Assembly: GCF_905147045.1 (NCBI RefSeq)
Contig: NC_065894.1
Coordinates: forward strand, 4,191,501 to 4,255,500
DNA: 64,000 nucleotides
Origin: Nymphalis io
Taxonomy: Eukaryota; Arthropoda; Insecta; Lepidoptera; Nymphalidae
Direction: 5' to 3'
Positions 53,771 through 64,000 of the stretch are shown here, one piece after another. The position numbers and the translations under genes were made by a program. Position 1 is the stretch's first letter. Every line of letters starts with the position of its first letter. The notes below the pieces were generated by a model. It did no database searches. It saw only the letters and a list, made by a program, of their open reading frames with translations, and was not told the origin of the DNA.

Positions 53771-56628
53771 ATATTTTTACTCAAAAAATAACACGTTTTT
53801 AGTATAATACTTGTAGTGGAAACTAGCTTTACATCTGACGGGCGTTACCGGTGAGATTCTGCCGTTGAACGGGTCTTTTTTTCCCTCTCGAAAACTCCAC
53901 GTACCACAAAAAGGTGAAAACGGTGTCTTTATGATACGAATCTCTATCCGTCGCAGACTTAGCAAAATTATGTGATTTTTGTGTCTTCATTTATATTAAT
54001 ATTAAATAATAATTAAATATTTTTACTAACTTCATCTATTTCATTCATTTTTATATTAATAAATAATTTAATCGGATTACTGAGAACTCTTAGGTGAACG
54101 ACAACTTAATTTTAATATTGTTAAGCTGTTTATTAAAAATGTAGTTATTATGAAAATATTTTTCTGTATAATATGTAATATAAAAATACAAATGACAATA
54201 TTTAGGCAATATACGGTTCAGTGTATAATAGTAATCAAATGAAATAAAGATCAGGCTAAATAAAGACTATCCTAGCCGGGCTAATTCAATTAGGTATAAT
54301 GTTTTTATATCTTTTGCGGCATCTAGAATACAAAATCCAAATGTAAGATTTTATTGCTGTTCTCGCCTGTCCGTCAGCTAGCTAAATGTATCGATCAAAA
54401 AGAATTAGACCAGAGTATAAGAGATTATGTTCCTAGAAACCATGCATTGTATCAATAAAATCCAAATACTTATAAATATTTTCATTTTGTATTTGTTATC
54501 GTTAATCATGAACTAATATTGAACTAAGAAATAATATTGTATATCAAATATCCGATTATGTTAATATTATTTAAAACGTTAAAGTATTAAAATTTAAATA
54601 ATTTCTTCAACTGATAAAAATCTTTGAAGTTATTAATACTTGATGAGTTTATTTCGTAAGTAAATTATGTTTTCAACTTAGTCTTGATTTTAAATAATTT
54701 ATGCAACAGAAACAAAAATAAACACATTTATACAAAGGTACACTTCCAAGATAACATCGCTTAGCGCCATCTCTTGGTATACTACCCCAACAAATTACAA
54801 AAACGAAATCAAATTAAACATAATTATGAGGTATGTAGGTGTAAAAAAGTTATATTTAATAATATTATTATTGTTGAAAATCATGCATAATAATTTTACA
54901 GATAAAAATAAACTTATATCAATTTAAATTGGTTAAAATGTTAAAGAAAAACTAAGATACAGTAATTCATTGTTGTAGAATAGGCAAAAAATGTATACAG
55001 CTTGGATAACGAATAAGTTTTTTTTTTAATTCATTTTCTCAGTGAGAACGAGTCTCGATATAATAATATAGTAACGTAAAGTATACATTGTTGCTTATTA
55101 TGATTGTGTTACACGCGTTGAATGCAACGCTCCGTGTTTGTAAGTATGCGGGATCACGTGCCGACCAGCGTTAAAATAGACAGGCAGGCTATTTGCTACA
55201 TTGGGAATCAAACTGTTGCTCTAAATTGTCGATTTAATCATCAAACAAATAGTATTGATATACTCGTACTGCTCTCAACGGACTCTAGATATTTGATTGT
55301 TTAATTTATATATATCCATTGTTACTTTAGAATTTGTCTGCCCTGATTAAGTTAATTTTTTCATTAGAATTTAATGTTTGGTTGATTATCTTAAATAACT
55401 TGAAAATACGAAACAAAGAGCTAAAACCTATACGTTTGCGAGTATAAGAATCTTCCAACCAGTCGCGAGACTAGTCGACTTCGCCACATGTCGTCTGTCG
55501 ACCCCGTTACACCGTACCCCCTGTAATAGTTACGAGGATATCGTATCGAAATTTGTAGCTAAAAGGCCGAGGGGCAAAACACGTGTAGATAAATAGGGGG
55601 AAATGCGAATGCTTTTATAGATGACATATATGAATAAATATGACGATAATTCAACAATAATTGTCTATTGTAAATTTTCTTTCATTTATATCACTTATTG
55701 TTTCTTTTAAAATAACAATATTTTTGAACATAATTTTTTTATCATTAATATAATAATATAACTAAAAATTTATCAGAAAATGTTAATAATGTATTATATA
55801 TAAAAAAAATCTTGTATTTTCTCCTATATTCATTATTAGAGTATGTCTTATTGATTCGCATATGTTTAATAACGTTTTTTTATTCGATGTTCTTTTGTAA
55901 AATTAATATTTAGGACCAACCCATTACAGTTAAGTTTTCATTGAGCTTTTTATAATCAATAAAAATATTAATTGCGTAAGTAATTATTGCATGTAACACA
56001 TAACATATAATCGCTACATATAATATGATAACTTTAATGAAAACAAATGTTATATAATAACGAGTTATAAAATTTTACTAGTAAAAAGCTTAAAATGTCT
56101 CGAAGTCATCTCGCTCTGCTGTTTTCCAAAAACGATGCTTCCAAGTAGCTCTATTGTTCGCGTTGAATAATTATATGCAGCGTACCTACAGCGTTTTTTT
56201 GCAACGCGAAATACACTGAATTTCCTGAGAGCAAGTATTATCGTTCGCCTGTGACGAAAGTGGAATACCTATCACGAATACTGGACGAATTCATTACCAC
56301 TAAATATAAATCAATTATTGTTATAAAAACAAAGTAACTTAAAATATACTATATATACGCTCTAAGACCTTATTTTAAATTGATGATTAATATGTATATA
56401 TGATAAAAGCTAAAAGGAATGAAAAAACTCATAGTACTTAATTATTAATTAAATAAAATTTAATCAACAAACGGTAATTTACTATTTCTTTATACGTACA
56501 AATATAAACTTAAAAGAACAACTGTGATCAAATTCGATTCTCTTTATAGAACGGAAATCTGTCAGCTTGTGTGTGTCTATGTGCATGTGTACCACGCATA
56601 ATATCTTTATGCAGCTGATTAATTTTTC
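53771..56628. other. AT-rich non-coding sequence with small GC patches
   Basis: The patch at 53830-53960 has a 62-codon minus frame (PFNGRISPVTPVRCKASFHY) that I cannot assign. TAGCGCCATCTCTTGG near 54763 is a reverse variant of the TAGATGGCGCT phrase. The patch at 55440-55600 (GTCGCGAGACTAGTCGACTT) has no identity. No gene is supported. Confidence 0.4.
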
Positions 56629-56646
56629 ATTAAATCGTTACCCCTT
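56629..56646. repeat. Target-site duplication, left copy (R1-clade insertion)
   Basis: ATTAAATCGTTACCCCTT here is repeated exactly at 57731-57748. The two copies flank the R1-clade fragment. Confidence 0.97.
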
Positions 56647-57730
56647 TTTTTTACGCTGGAAAAACGCATTACGCGTTTCCCCCACGGGAACAGTGGGGGG
56701 GTATGTGGGGCTCGCCGATGTCCGAGGCGCCGAGTGCGCCCCGAACATCGGAATACCCACTAAAAAACCAGCGGTACCCTTTCCGTCATAACGAGGAGCG
56801 CCACGGGATCGCTTGCGCATGCTACCGCGACGCTCTGACGGGTGGCCTGCGTATGCGGGCCTCCATTCTCTATGGCGATTACCAGGGTAATGAGAACCCC
56901 CCTAGTCCCAGCGACGCCTATTGCGGCGGAGGGAGAAGGTGCGCATAGCGCCTCATTCTTCTCCACAGTCTTCTTCGGCGGAGCAGGTTTGCAGCGGCGT
57001 CCTCTTCCCGCTCCCGCTCCGCGGCCTCGTTCTGCGACATTACATTTTCACAGAAGGAGACCATTTCCGACCTACACTCATCGCTTCCGAGCATCGCGTT
57101 GATGATGCTCGGCAAGGAGAGGTCTCCGCCGACAACTGCCGCCAGAGAAAGCCTCTGGGGCCCCCACGCGGCACACTCCGTCAGGGTGTGTTGCGCCGTG
57201 TCGGTTGGCGCACCACACTCGTGGCAGGAAGGTGACATTTTCCGCCGTGCTATCTTGTGCAGGTACTTACCGAAGCAGCCGTGTCCGGTAAGTACCTGCG
57301 TTAACCTAAAAGAGAGCGTGCCTCGTTTTCTTTTGAGCCAGCGATTTAAGTGGGGACGTACCGCCTCCACTGTCGCCAGGCCCGCTGTGGGGGACCTCAG
57401 ATCTTCCTCCCATCGGGCTATCAGGGCTTGCTGGGCTAGAGCCCTGATCCGCCCAACATCCGCCGACCCTGGACGGTCGCCGTGGTCTCTCGCCTCGGCT
57501 CGGAAGCGGTACACCTCTGCGAGCACCTCCGCCAGGAGTTCCCAGGGCGGATCGCCCGCGAGGAGCGTCGCCGCTGTCCAAGACACCGTACGATACCCTC
57601 TTATCGCTCTTACCGCTATGACCCTCTGCGGCCTTCGCAGGAGGGCCCGGTTGTGAGCAGTGAGCGCATCGACCCATATCGGGGCACCGTACAGTGCCAT
57701 CGACCTCACTACACCAGCATAGAGGTGCCT
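56647..57730 (-). mobile_element. R1-clade LINE, 5'-truncated, recent
   Basis: Bounded by an exact 18-bp target-site duplication. Minus-strand order: truncated ORF (57730-56918), about 270 bp of 3' untranslated region, and a short poly(A) seen as the T-run at 56645-56652. GC content is far above the surroundings. The site is not the 28S rDNA target of R1 itself, so it is either a non-rDNA member of the clade or an off-target copy. The intact reading frame and unmutated duplication indicate a young insertion. Confidence 0.93.
56918..57730 (-). CDS. R1-clade reverse transcriptase, C-terminal part
   Basis: Open without stop or shift from the truncation point to its stop, about 270 codons. It begins after the RT core, in the thumb/C-terminal domain (MRSMALYGAPIWVDAL near the start, then LRRPQRVIAVRAIRGYRTVS). 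FRLTQVLTGHGCFGKYLHKI leads into the CCHC zinc knuckle CHECGAPTDTAQHTLTEC (CX2CX8HX4C), the hallmark of R1-type LINEs. The tail is acidic then arginine-rich (AEREREEDAAANLLRRRRLW). It lacks the endonuclease and RT catalytic parts and has no start codon of its own, so it is a remnant of protein-coding sequence and not a working gene. Overlapping plus-strand frames are shadows caused by high GC. Confidence 0.9.
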   Translation of the reverse strand, partial: RHLYAGVVRSMALYGAPIWVDALTAHNRALLRRPQRVIAVRAIRGYRTVSWTAATLLAGDPPWELLAEVLAEVYRFRAEARDHGDRPGSADVGRIRALAQQALIARWEEDLRSPTAGLATVEAVRPHLNRWLKRKRGTLSFRLTQVLTGHGCFGKYLHKIARRKMSPSCHECGAPTDTAQHTLTECAAWGPQRLSLAAVVGGDLSLPSIINAMLGSDECRSEMVSFCENVMSQNEAAEREREEDAAANLLRRRRLWRRMRRYAHLLPPPQ

Positions 57731-57748
57731 ATTAAATCGTTACCCCTT
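57731..57748. repeat. Target-site duplication, right copy (R1-clade insertion)
   Basis: Exact partner of 56629-56646. Confidence 0.97.
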
Positions 57749-57830
57749 ACAACTTTCTAAAATTGATTAATAAAAAAATAGTACTAAAACTTGCTTGTGT
57801 GCAAAACTTGTGCACGAAGTAAATAATAAT

Positions 57831-57950
57831 ACTGGTCGTAAGACTTTGTGCAGGCTCACCCACTCATCAAATATTCTACCGCAAATCAGCAGTACTTGAT
57901 ATTGATGGGTTCCGGTTTGAAGGGTGAGTGAGCCAGTGTAATTACAGGCA
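57831..57950 (+). mobile_element. SINE-A, 5' half
   Basis: TACTGGTCGTAAGACTTTGT, CACTCATCAAATATTCTACC, GGGTGAGTGAGCCAGTGTAA and TTACAGGCA, then stops. About 20 bp are missing after the first block (TCGTCTGGGTAGGTACC). Confidence 0.8.
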
Positions 57951-57962
57951 ATAATTAAAATT

Positions 57963-58172
57963 AATGGTCATCACCACCCATAGAAATTGGCGCTGTAAGA
58001 AATATTAATCATTCTTTACGTCGTCCAATGCGCCACCAACCTTGGGAACTATGATATTCTCACCCTTCAAACCAGGCTACAAGAAATGTTATTTGGATTT
58101 GAATTTGAATATCAGTCAAGTGGACGGAGGCCATAACCCATAGAGGCTTGAACAAACCTTACTACCAAGTCG
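57963..58172 (-). mobile_element. SINE-A, degraded, convergent with the previous copy
   Basis: ATGGTCATCACCACCCATAG, AATTGGCGCTGTAAGAAATA, CCAATGCGCCACCAACCTTG, GGAACTATGATATTCTCACC, then CTTGAACAAACCTTACTACC near the 5' end. The middle (CTGGCTCACTC) is deleted and an unrelated segment lies between. Confidence 0.7.
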
Positions 58173-58304
58173 ATGTGTTTGTTTAAATGAGCGAATCTTA
58201 GGACTTCAGTTCGATTTTTGCGTTAGATAGCGTTTATTGTGTAACCTAATGGTAGGTTATTGTTTCGTCAATATATATATTTAACCGCTTCCTATATTGT
58301 CACT

Positions 58305-58468
58305 TTGCCATCAGCGCCAGAGGTCATTAGTGTTATTATATTTTATTACACTGGTCCAGTTACCCTTCAGGCCAGTACACCGCAATACGAAGTATTACTG
58401 TTTAGCGGTAGAATACTAGTGATTGGGTGGTACCTAAATGGGCCTGCTCAAAGCTTTACCATCTTTAA
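58305..58468 (-). mobile_element. SINE-A, degraded 5' half
   Basis: TTACACTGGTCCAGTTACCC, TTCAGGCCAGTACACCGCAA, TACGAAGTATTACTGTTTAG and GGTAGAATACTAGTGATTGG, then TGGTACCTAAATGGGCCTGC. The 3' half is lost. Confidence 0.7.
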
Positions 58469-58954
58469 ACCATATGCAACTGTTACGAATATGATGCAGG
58501 CATATATATTACAAATGTACCGCGACGAAACCGCTGGATACATACGCTTATTATATAAATAATTTAGACATATATTATGAAGACTTTAATATTCGTTAAA
58601 AATAAGCTTCAATAACTCAGAAGGGATGGTTTTAGCCTTCGCATGTGACCTTGAGATGTAGACAGCTGGCTGTACGAATAAGAACATGTGTGTGTATGTT
58701 ATACGAAATTGCTTTGTGTTTGTGACGTATGAAATATTGTTACCCGCGTATTTTAGCTAGTTTATGAGAAATGATTAAATATGTCATCATGTTCTGACGT
58801 TGAAAGTATTTTACATATTATTTGTGATGGAAATGAATTATTTATAGACTTTCGTTTACTTCTTAAGTGATCTTTTTCTTATTATCAACTATATAATGTA
58901 CTTTAAAATTGGTATACAATTTGGAATTACAAATAAATTTATACAAACAATAAA
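58469..58954. other. AT-rich non-coding sequence
   Basis: Nothing recognisable. Confidence 0.5.
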
Positions 58955-59203
58955 GAGGAGCCCGTTGGCGTAGTTGGTAGATACTTGCCTTTCACGCCGA
59001 AGGTTCGATTCCCACCCAAGACAGACATTTGTGTGCATGAACAAGTCTGTTTGTCCTGAGATGTAATTATCTGTATAAGTATGTATTTACAAAAGAAAAG
59101 TAGTATATGTAGTATATCAGTTGTCTGGTTTCCATAGCACAAGCTCTGCTTAATTTGGGATCAGATGGCCGTGTGTAAATAATGTCCCAATATATTGATG
59201 ATG
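58955..59203 (+). mobile_element. SINE-D, reference copy
   Basis: tRNA-like head GAGCCCGTTGGCGTAGTTGG with TGGCGTAGTTGG as box A and GGTTCGATTCC (59002-59012) as box B. The body is GACAGACATTTGTGTGCATG, AGTCTGTTTGTCCTGAG, AGTTGTCTGGTTTCCATAGC and TTTGGGATCAGATGGCCGTG, ending near a (GAT)n tail. It lacks the TCTGGGTG segment kept in the 40471 copy. Confidence 0.9.
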
Positions 59204-59410
59204 TGTTCATTAACTACAATTTTTACATGGGATAAACTAATTGTTATTTTTACAGACACGACATATTCACGTTTAAGGCGTTAGCAATCATTTTTTCGTA
59301 TGTTGTCATAGATGGGAGCAAATTCTACTAACAAATTGTCACTTTATCGAAATCGAATCGAAGCGTGATCGTTGCCGTTCATCCGTTTTCGCATTCTTTT
59401 ATTTAATTTT

Positions 59411-59572
59411 GGACTATTGGCATAAAAGTTAACAATTAAGTTTGATATTGACACTTCGCTACATGTGAACATCATACCGGTTCGGTTCCGATACAAATAA
59501 ATATAGAAAAGTCAAAGTAGGATAGGACTACTAATCTATAAGCTATTGCAATCGTTATATATTAGTAGAATG
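59411..59572 (+). repeat. Repeat-F copy 2
   Basis: Partner of 4232-4388. Shared blocks are TTAACAATTAAGTTTGATAT, ACATCATACCGGTTCGGTTC, AAATAAATATAGAAAAGTCA, AGGAT and ATTAGTAGAAT. Both copies are in the same orientation and 55 kb apart. Confidence 0.6.
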
Positions 59573-59749
59573 CATTCCGCTATCTTTATGTACGTTATTT
59601 AAAGTTATTTTAGAGAACATTATCGATTCTTGTTTAATTTGATTATTGCCGTATCCTTCTAATCATAAATCATTAAGTCGAAGATTGTGTAAAATAATTA
59701 TTAAAAAATTATATTAATCGATTCTTAATTAACCAATAATTACCAAGAA

Positions 59750-60063
59750 GCCGAGATGGCCCTGTGGTAAGAACGCGTGAATCTTAACCGATGATCGTGG
59801 GTTCAAACCCGGGCAAGCACCACTGAATTTTCATGTGCTTAATTTGTGATTATAATTCATCTCGTGCTTTACGGTGAAGGAAAACATCGTGAGGAAACCT
59901 GCATGTGTCTAATTTCACTGAAGTTCTGCCACATGTGAATTCTACCAACCCGCATTGGAGCAGCGTGGTGGAATAAGCTCCAAACCTTCTCCTCAAAAAG
60001 AGGAGAGGAGGCCTTTAGCCCAGCAGTGGGACATTCACAGGCTATTACGGTACGGTTACGGTA
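59750..60063 (+). mobile_element. SINE-B, complete reference copy
   Basis: Head GCCGAGATGGCCCTGTGGTA contains box A. Box B GGGTTCAAACCC is at 59799-59810. The body is CACCACTGAATTTTCATGTG, GGTGAAGGAAAACATCGTGA, CTACCAACCCGCATTGGAGC, then the LINE-like end GGCCTTTAGCCCAGCAGTGG and a tail of ACGG/TTACGG repeats. CAAGAA flanks both ends (59744-59749, 60065-60070), a candidate target-site duplication. The Pol III promoter boxes are intact. Confidence 0.93.
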
Positions 60064-61149
60064 GCAAGAATGCTTAAATAATTAGATTTTTTTAATTTGT
60101 GTACCATGACTATTCAATTTTTCTTTTTGCGTTTTGTCGTAACGAAAATAATGAGGTGGTATCACTTCTTAGCAAAGACAATCAGTGTATGAAGATAAAA
60201 TGTAAAGCCAAAACTGACTAATTTATCAATGCACAAATTAAACTGAAATTAATAGGAATTTTCTATTTATAATGTCCTCTACATTACGTACGAAATTTGC
60301 AAAATTGCTACTTACTCGTACAAGGGACTATTGCACCAAAATTTTCAACATTTTTTTAAGAATCCAAAGCAAATATTTTTTTGTAGGTTACAAAAAAAAA
60401 CAAACAATATTATTATGTAGTATATTGTTGTCTGTATTTTGAATGTACGTCATTTTATATAATGTTTATAATACATATAGTACGCGGTTATGTATAAGTG
60501 CCTACATTAAATGGACCTCGAGGAAAGGCCGTGGAAACTCTAGGGATATAAAGTAATTGATTAAGAAGCTTAAGTAGTTCTTCTATACTAAGTGCTCATA
60601 TCAAAAATTCTAAAGTAGTTTTAAATTGTATTTCATATTTTATATGTATATAATAATAACCACTTCATCATTATTAGAAAATGAACCGAATATGTGGATT
60701 TAGGTATGTACCATACTTACAAGAAATATTTTTTAAATGAATTTCATTTAAATATTTAATTTACAAGATGTAAATATCTGCAAATATATCAATTAATCAC
60801 CACATCGTTTATTTTTCTTCCAGTTCCAGTGTTAATGGGCAAATGTGATCACGTATCATTAGCATGACGAATTTATTCGCCTTTTTTTTAAATATACATA
60901 TAACTTACATTTATACATTTAAACAAATATTTGATTTCCAAGATATTGTTAATTATAAAGTTCAGTAAAAATACAGTAATAAAAGATTCCTAAATATTAC
61001 GAGAGTTCGTTTTATCTCTCTCCGTACTAACTCGCTCGTTACTTGACCAAGTTTTCCTTTTCCGTTGTTGCTCTTTCTCACTTGAAACTCTTTAGTAAGA
61101 TATTGAGTTATGTATGTCAATAGATAGGGTTGATATAGGGTTGACCTGT
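60064..61149. other. AT-rich non-coding sequence
   Basis: No gene or named repeat is supported. Confidence 0.5.
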
Positions 61150-61417
61150 GGGAGATGGCCTAATAGTAAGAACGCGTGAATCGCGACATGAAAACGCGCG
61201 TATTTTCATGTGCTTAATTTCTGTTTATAATTCATCTCGTGCTTTACGGTGAAGGAAAACATCGTGAGAAAACCTGCATGTATCTAATTTCATCGAAATT
61301 CTGCCACATGTGTATTTTCACCAACCCGCATTGGAGCAGCGTGGTGGAATAAGCTCCAAACCTTCTCCTCAAAAGTGTCCCAGCAGTGGGACATTTACAG
61401 GCTGTTACTTACTTACA
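61150..61417 (+). mobile_element. SINE-B, nearly complete, box B lost
   Basis: Matches the 59750 copy closely from CTTTACGGTGAAGGAAAACA to CCCAGCAGTGGGACATTTAC, with a (TTAC)n tail. The segment with box B is replaced by TCGCGACATGAAAACGCGCG, so transcription by Pol III from its own boxes is unlikely. The AGGAGAGGAGGCCTTTAG block is also deleted. Confidence 0.9.
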
Positions 61418-62269
61418 GTGGGTCGATGTTTTTACATTCAATACATTCGAAATCAACTGACACACAACAGTAAATACGCACAAAATAACACAGAAGCCAA
61501 TTAAAATTGTCATTCTGAAATTTCGATTGTGATACTTCCTGGGTATAAGAACACTTAGATACATCAGACTACTAAACTCAAAAGATACGCCAAAGTACGA
61601 ACAACACGTCTGGCGAAGATTTGATAGAGTAAATAAAAAAAAAACATCTGTTTTGACTCTTAATCTTGATTCTAGAAGAAAGCTCATTCGAAGGCTGGTA
61701 TTAGTATAAATATTAAAATCAGATTTTGTTATGTATAAAATTACTAAATATAAAAGTTATCCTTTAAAATATACAAATTTTACTGAGCAAGACCTCATAT
61801 CTTAATCTTTGGCCTTCCGAACAGCTGACATTGACAGACGTTAAATTATAAAGTAGCTTTAAAACAAGAACAAATATGTTATATTATCTATGGCTAAAAA
61901 TATTTTAAAAATTTGAAACTAACATCTGTTTTGAAGTTTGAGTGAGTTAATGTTATTTATAATATAGTAAGAGGCTATAAATGTATATTTAGGTTTTTGT
62001 AGGACTAGCCCTAGGTGTTATTGTAATTCTTGTAAGTTACAGATTAGTCAAACTTTTCGTCTAACGTTACTGTTTCGTTAATCCTGTAGCTAGTTTATAC
62101 CACAGCGAAGCATAACATCCCAGATTATAATCCTCAATTTGGCACAATTAAGTTATTAAGTTTTTCTGTCAAGAGATTAGCAATATTAGAATGAAATTAG
62201 TAATAAGTAAGAAGTTTGCGGCGTTAGTAAAGTACGTACTTAGAGCTCAAGTTACTGTGTCCGATCTCT
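61418..62269. other. AT-rich non-coding sequence
   Basis: A 92-codon minus frame (61409-61687) overlaps the SINE tail and shows no recognisable domain. Nothing else is recognised. Confidence 0.45.
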
Positions 62270-62365
62270 CTCTAATCGTGATATCCGCCCTCTCGCACTT
62301 TAATAGTGAGGGAATGGAGTTAATCAAGTGAGTTCTTCTGTGCACTATAAATTCCTATTTCAGTG
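62270..62365 (+). mobile_element. SINE-C, degraded fragment
   Basis: AATAGTGAGGGAATGGAG and CTGTGCACTATAAATTCCTA align with AGAGTGAGGGAATAGAGAGT and TGTGCACTATAATATCTCCT of SINE-C, in the same order and spacing. The rest is not recognisable. Confidence 0.4.
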
Positions 62366-62404
62366 TAACCAACATTAAACAATCCTAATTGTGTTAGTCT
62401 TATT

Positions 62405-62472
62405 TGCAGCCGTGGCCGAGTAGGAAAAATTTCAATCAAATAATAATATGTGTAATTTACAGGCTATAACAA
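62405..62472 (+). mobile_element. SINE-B-like remnant, head plus tail
   Basis: GCAGCCGTGGCCGAGTAGG resembles the tRNA-like head and TAATTTACAGGCTATAAC resembles the tail. The whole body between is absent. Confidence 0.3.
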
Positions 62473-63182
62473 TACATACTAATATTATAAAGCTAAATAG
62501 GTTGTTGGTTATATGAATGCGCTTATCTCTGGACTGCCATTTCGATATGAAAAAAATCTCTATGCATGAGATATACCATTTATTGAGAATCGACTATATA
62601 ATATCACGCTAAGACTCAAGGGAGTGGGGCAGTATCGTATAACGCTGGTGAAACATTGCGGAGCAGCCACTTTAATATAATAAAGTTAAAGATTTAAATA
62701 CTTTTATGTGAGTTTTACGAAATTTCGATGTAGTTGTAGAGGAAGCCTTTTGTCTGGAATATTTTCTATAAAAGTTGTAATTTATTAATAAGTATAAAAA
62801 TAATAACAATTAATTTCGGTAAACTAATGAGGTTATTTTTTTATTTAAAACAATATATACCTCTATATATTAGAATATAAAATACTAGAAAATATTTAGA
62901 TTACAAAGAACGTATATATAAAAAAACACATTTTTTAGGTTCGCTGTAAGATGCCTTGAGCACTAAGTAACGAGTACAGAGCAAAGACATCGGTTGGCAT
63001 TGCACGAATGTTGTATAATATTTTCGTTCATCATTATATTTAAAGATTTATCTCAGTAAGCCCTTAGCGTTATTCTTACGTAGTGGAAGAAGAGATTAAA
63101 ACAAGGTATGTATTATATAAGAAACAAGAACAAGACTATAAATCAAATCTATGTACGTAATCTAATCTATCTATGTATGTTT
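62473..63182. other. AT-rich non-coding sequence
   Basis: Nothing recognisable. Confidence 0.5.
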
Positions 63183-63469
63183 AACTGGTGGTATGGCTTT
63201 GTGCAAGCTCGTCTGGATAGGTACCACCCACTCGTCAGATATTCTACGCAAAACAGCAGTACTTGATATTGTTGTGTTCCGGTTTAAAGGGTGAGTGAGT
63301 CAGTGTAATTACAGCCACAAAGGACATAACATCTTAGTTCCAAAGGCTGGTGGCGCATTGGCGACGTGATGGTTAACATTTCTCACAATGCCAATGTCTA
63401 TGGGCGTTGTTGACCACTTACCATCAGGTGGCGCATGTGCTCGTCCGCCTACCTATTCTATAAAAAAAA
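63183..63469 (+). mobile_element. SINE-A, full-length
   Basis: From AACTGGTGGTATGGCTTTGT to ACCATCAGGTGGCGCATGTG, CTCGTCCGCCTACCTATTCT and an A-run at 63462-63469. It has small deletions (one base in TTCTACCGC; a few bases near GGCGACGTGATGG). Confidence 0.93.
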
Positions 63470-64000
63470 GCGGAATACCATTGAATGACTTACTCATCAT
63501 GAGATCTTCGAAACTGTAGTTCGAATCATCAGAAATTTGGAACATAAGTTTTCAACTAAATTGAAAAATTAAAGTGTTACTCGAACTACTTCGGGACGGG
63601 CAGCTATTATATATATAAATATGCATGTGGTATATTTGTTTTAATTAATAGAATTTGATACCGTACTATGAAAGGTTTTTGATTTTTATTCTGTCCACTG
63701 TTGTAACTCACCGATAGATGGCGCTGTAGCATTACAACTTCTGTGCCGTTCAATAGCCCTGTCAATTAATATTTGAACACGGAGAATATTTTAACGCAAG
63801 TCGTATCGGATAGTGGTCTACTAAAAATATGCAATGTATGGCAGAAATGAACTATAATTATATAAATATAAGTACATACATTTTCTTTAGCATCATGTTG
63901 CCATGAACACTACATTATAATAAAAACTATTACAAACAAGTGGAATATGTCTTGTGGGAAGATAAATGATTCTAAAACTTTAATACAAAAGGTCTTTTTT
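63470..64000. other. AT-rich non-coding sequence with a TAGATGGCGCT phrase
   Basis: GTAACTCACCGATAGATGGC then GCTGTAG at about 63704-63730 is the best copy of a phrase that recurs in the window. No gene is supported up to the window end. Confidence 0.45.

Noticed and set aside
56842..57656. Plus-strand frames up to 185 codons
   Set aside because: Antisense to the R1-clade coding region; high GC removes stop codons.
1..64000. CRISPR array, bacterial operon or phage features
   Set aside because: No regularly spaced direct repeats, no ribosome-binding-site-linked gene runs; the whole repertoire is eukaryotic retroposons.

Overview
The window looks like AT-rich nuclear DNA from a lepidopteran, probably a butterfly. 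This rests on the repeat content: tRNA-headed SINEs ending in short microsatellites, a roughly 290-bp retroposon that shares its 3' tail with a LINE, RTE-like and R1-clade non-LTR retrotransposons, and many single TE remnants. Species and chromosome cannot be read from the sequence. I found no host protein-coding gene that I can support. It is best read as an intergenic region or a very large intron full of retroposons.

Layout. 0-6.2 kb: AT-rich background with old SINE-B copies, a SINE-A copy at 2.35 kb, a perfect 24-bp hairpin at 3.39 kb and a diverged repeat (Repeat-F) at 4.2 kb that recurs at 59.4 kb. 6.2-9.6 kb: TA microsatellites, a GC-rich patch with TATA/initiator-like spacing at 8.0-8.2 kb and a truncated SINE-C. 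10.1-10.7 kb: one SINE-B inserted inside another in opposite orientation. 11-19 kb: Repeat-G, tRNA-like heads, several SINE-A copies and a small signal-peptide-like ORF inside an interrupted SINE-C. 19.4-21.6 kb: a LINE 3' end and a 5'-truncated, frameshifted RTE-like element. 24.7 and 34.5 kb: two long SINE-C copies. 27.3-27.6 kb: a palindrome-rich segment. 28.5-32.75 kb: the largest feature, a nearly complete 3.9-kb LINE (endonuclease plus reverse transcriptase, with a 775-codon open stretch) inserted into a SINE-A copy. 34.4-56.6 kb: mainly AT-rich sequence with degraded SINEs, a 38-bp-stem hairpin at 42.7 kb and a short RTE-like fragment at 52.8 kb. 56.6-57.75 kb: a young, GC-rich R1-clade fragment with an exact 18-bp target-site duplication. 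57.8-64 kb: more SINE-A, SINE-B and SINE-D, including one nearly perfect SINE-B.

How the parts relate. The SINEs would depend on LINE machinery for mobilisation. SINE-A shares its 3' end with the LINE fragment at 19.4 kb, so that LINE type is the likely partner. SINE-B ends in microsatellite-like repeats and a CCCAGCAGTGG-type segment resembling RTE-like LINE 3' ends, so an RTE-like partner is the natural guess. Nested insertions give a relative order: SINE-A before the 3.9-kb LINE, and an older SINE-B before a younger one. SINE family letters A-E and Repeat-F/G are labels of convenience used only here.
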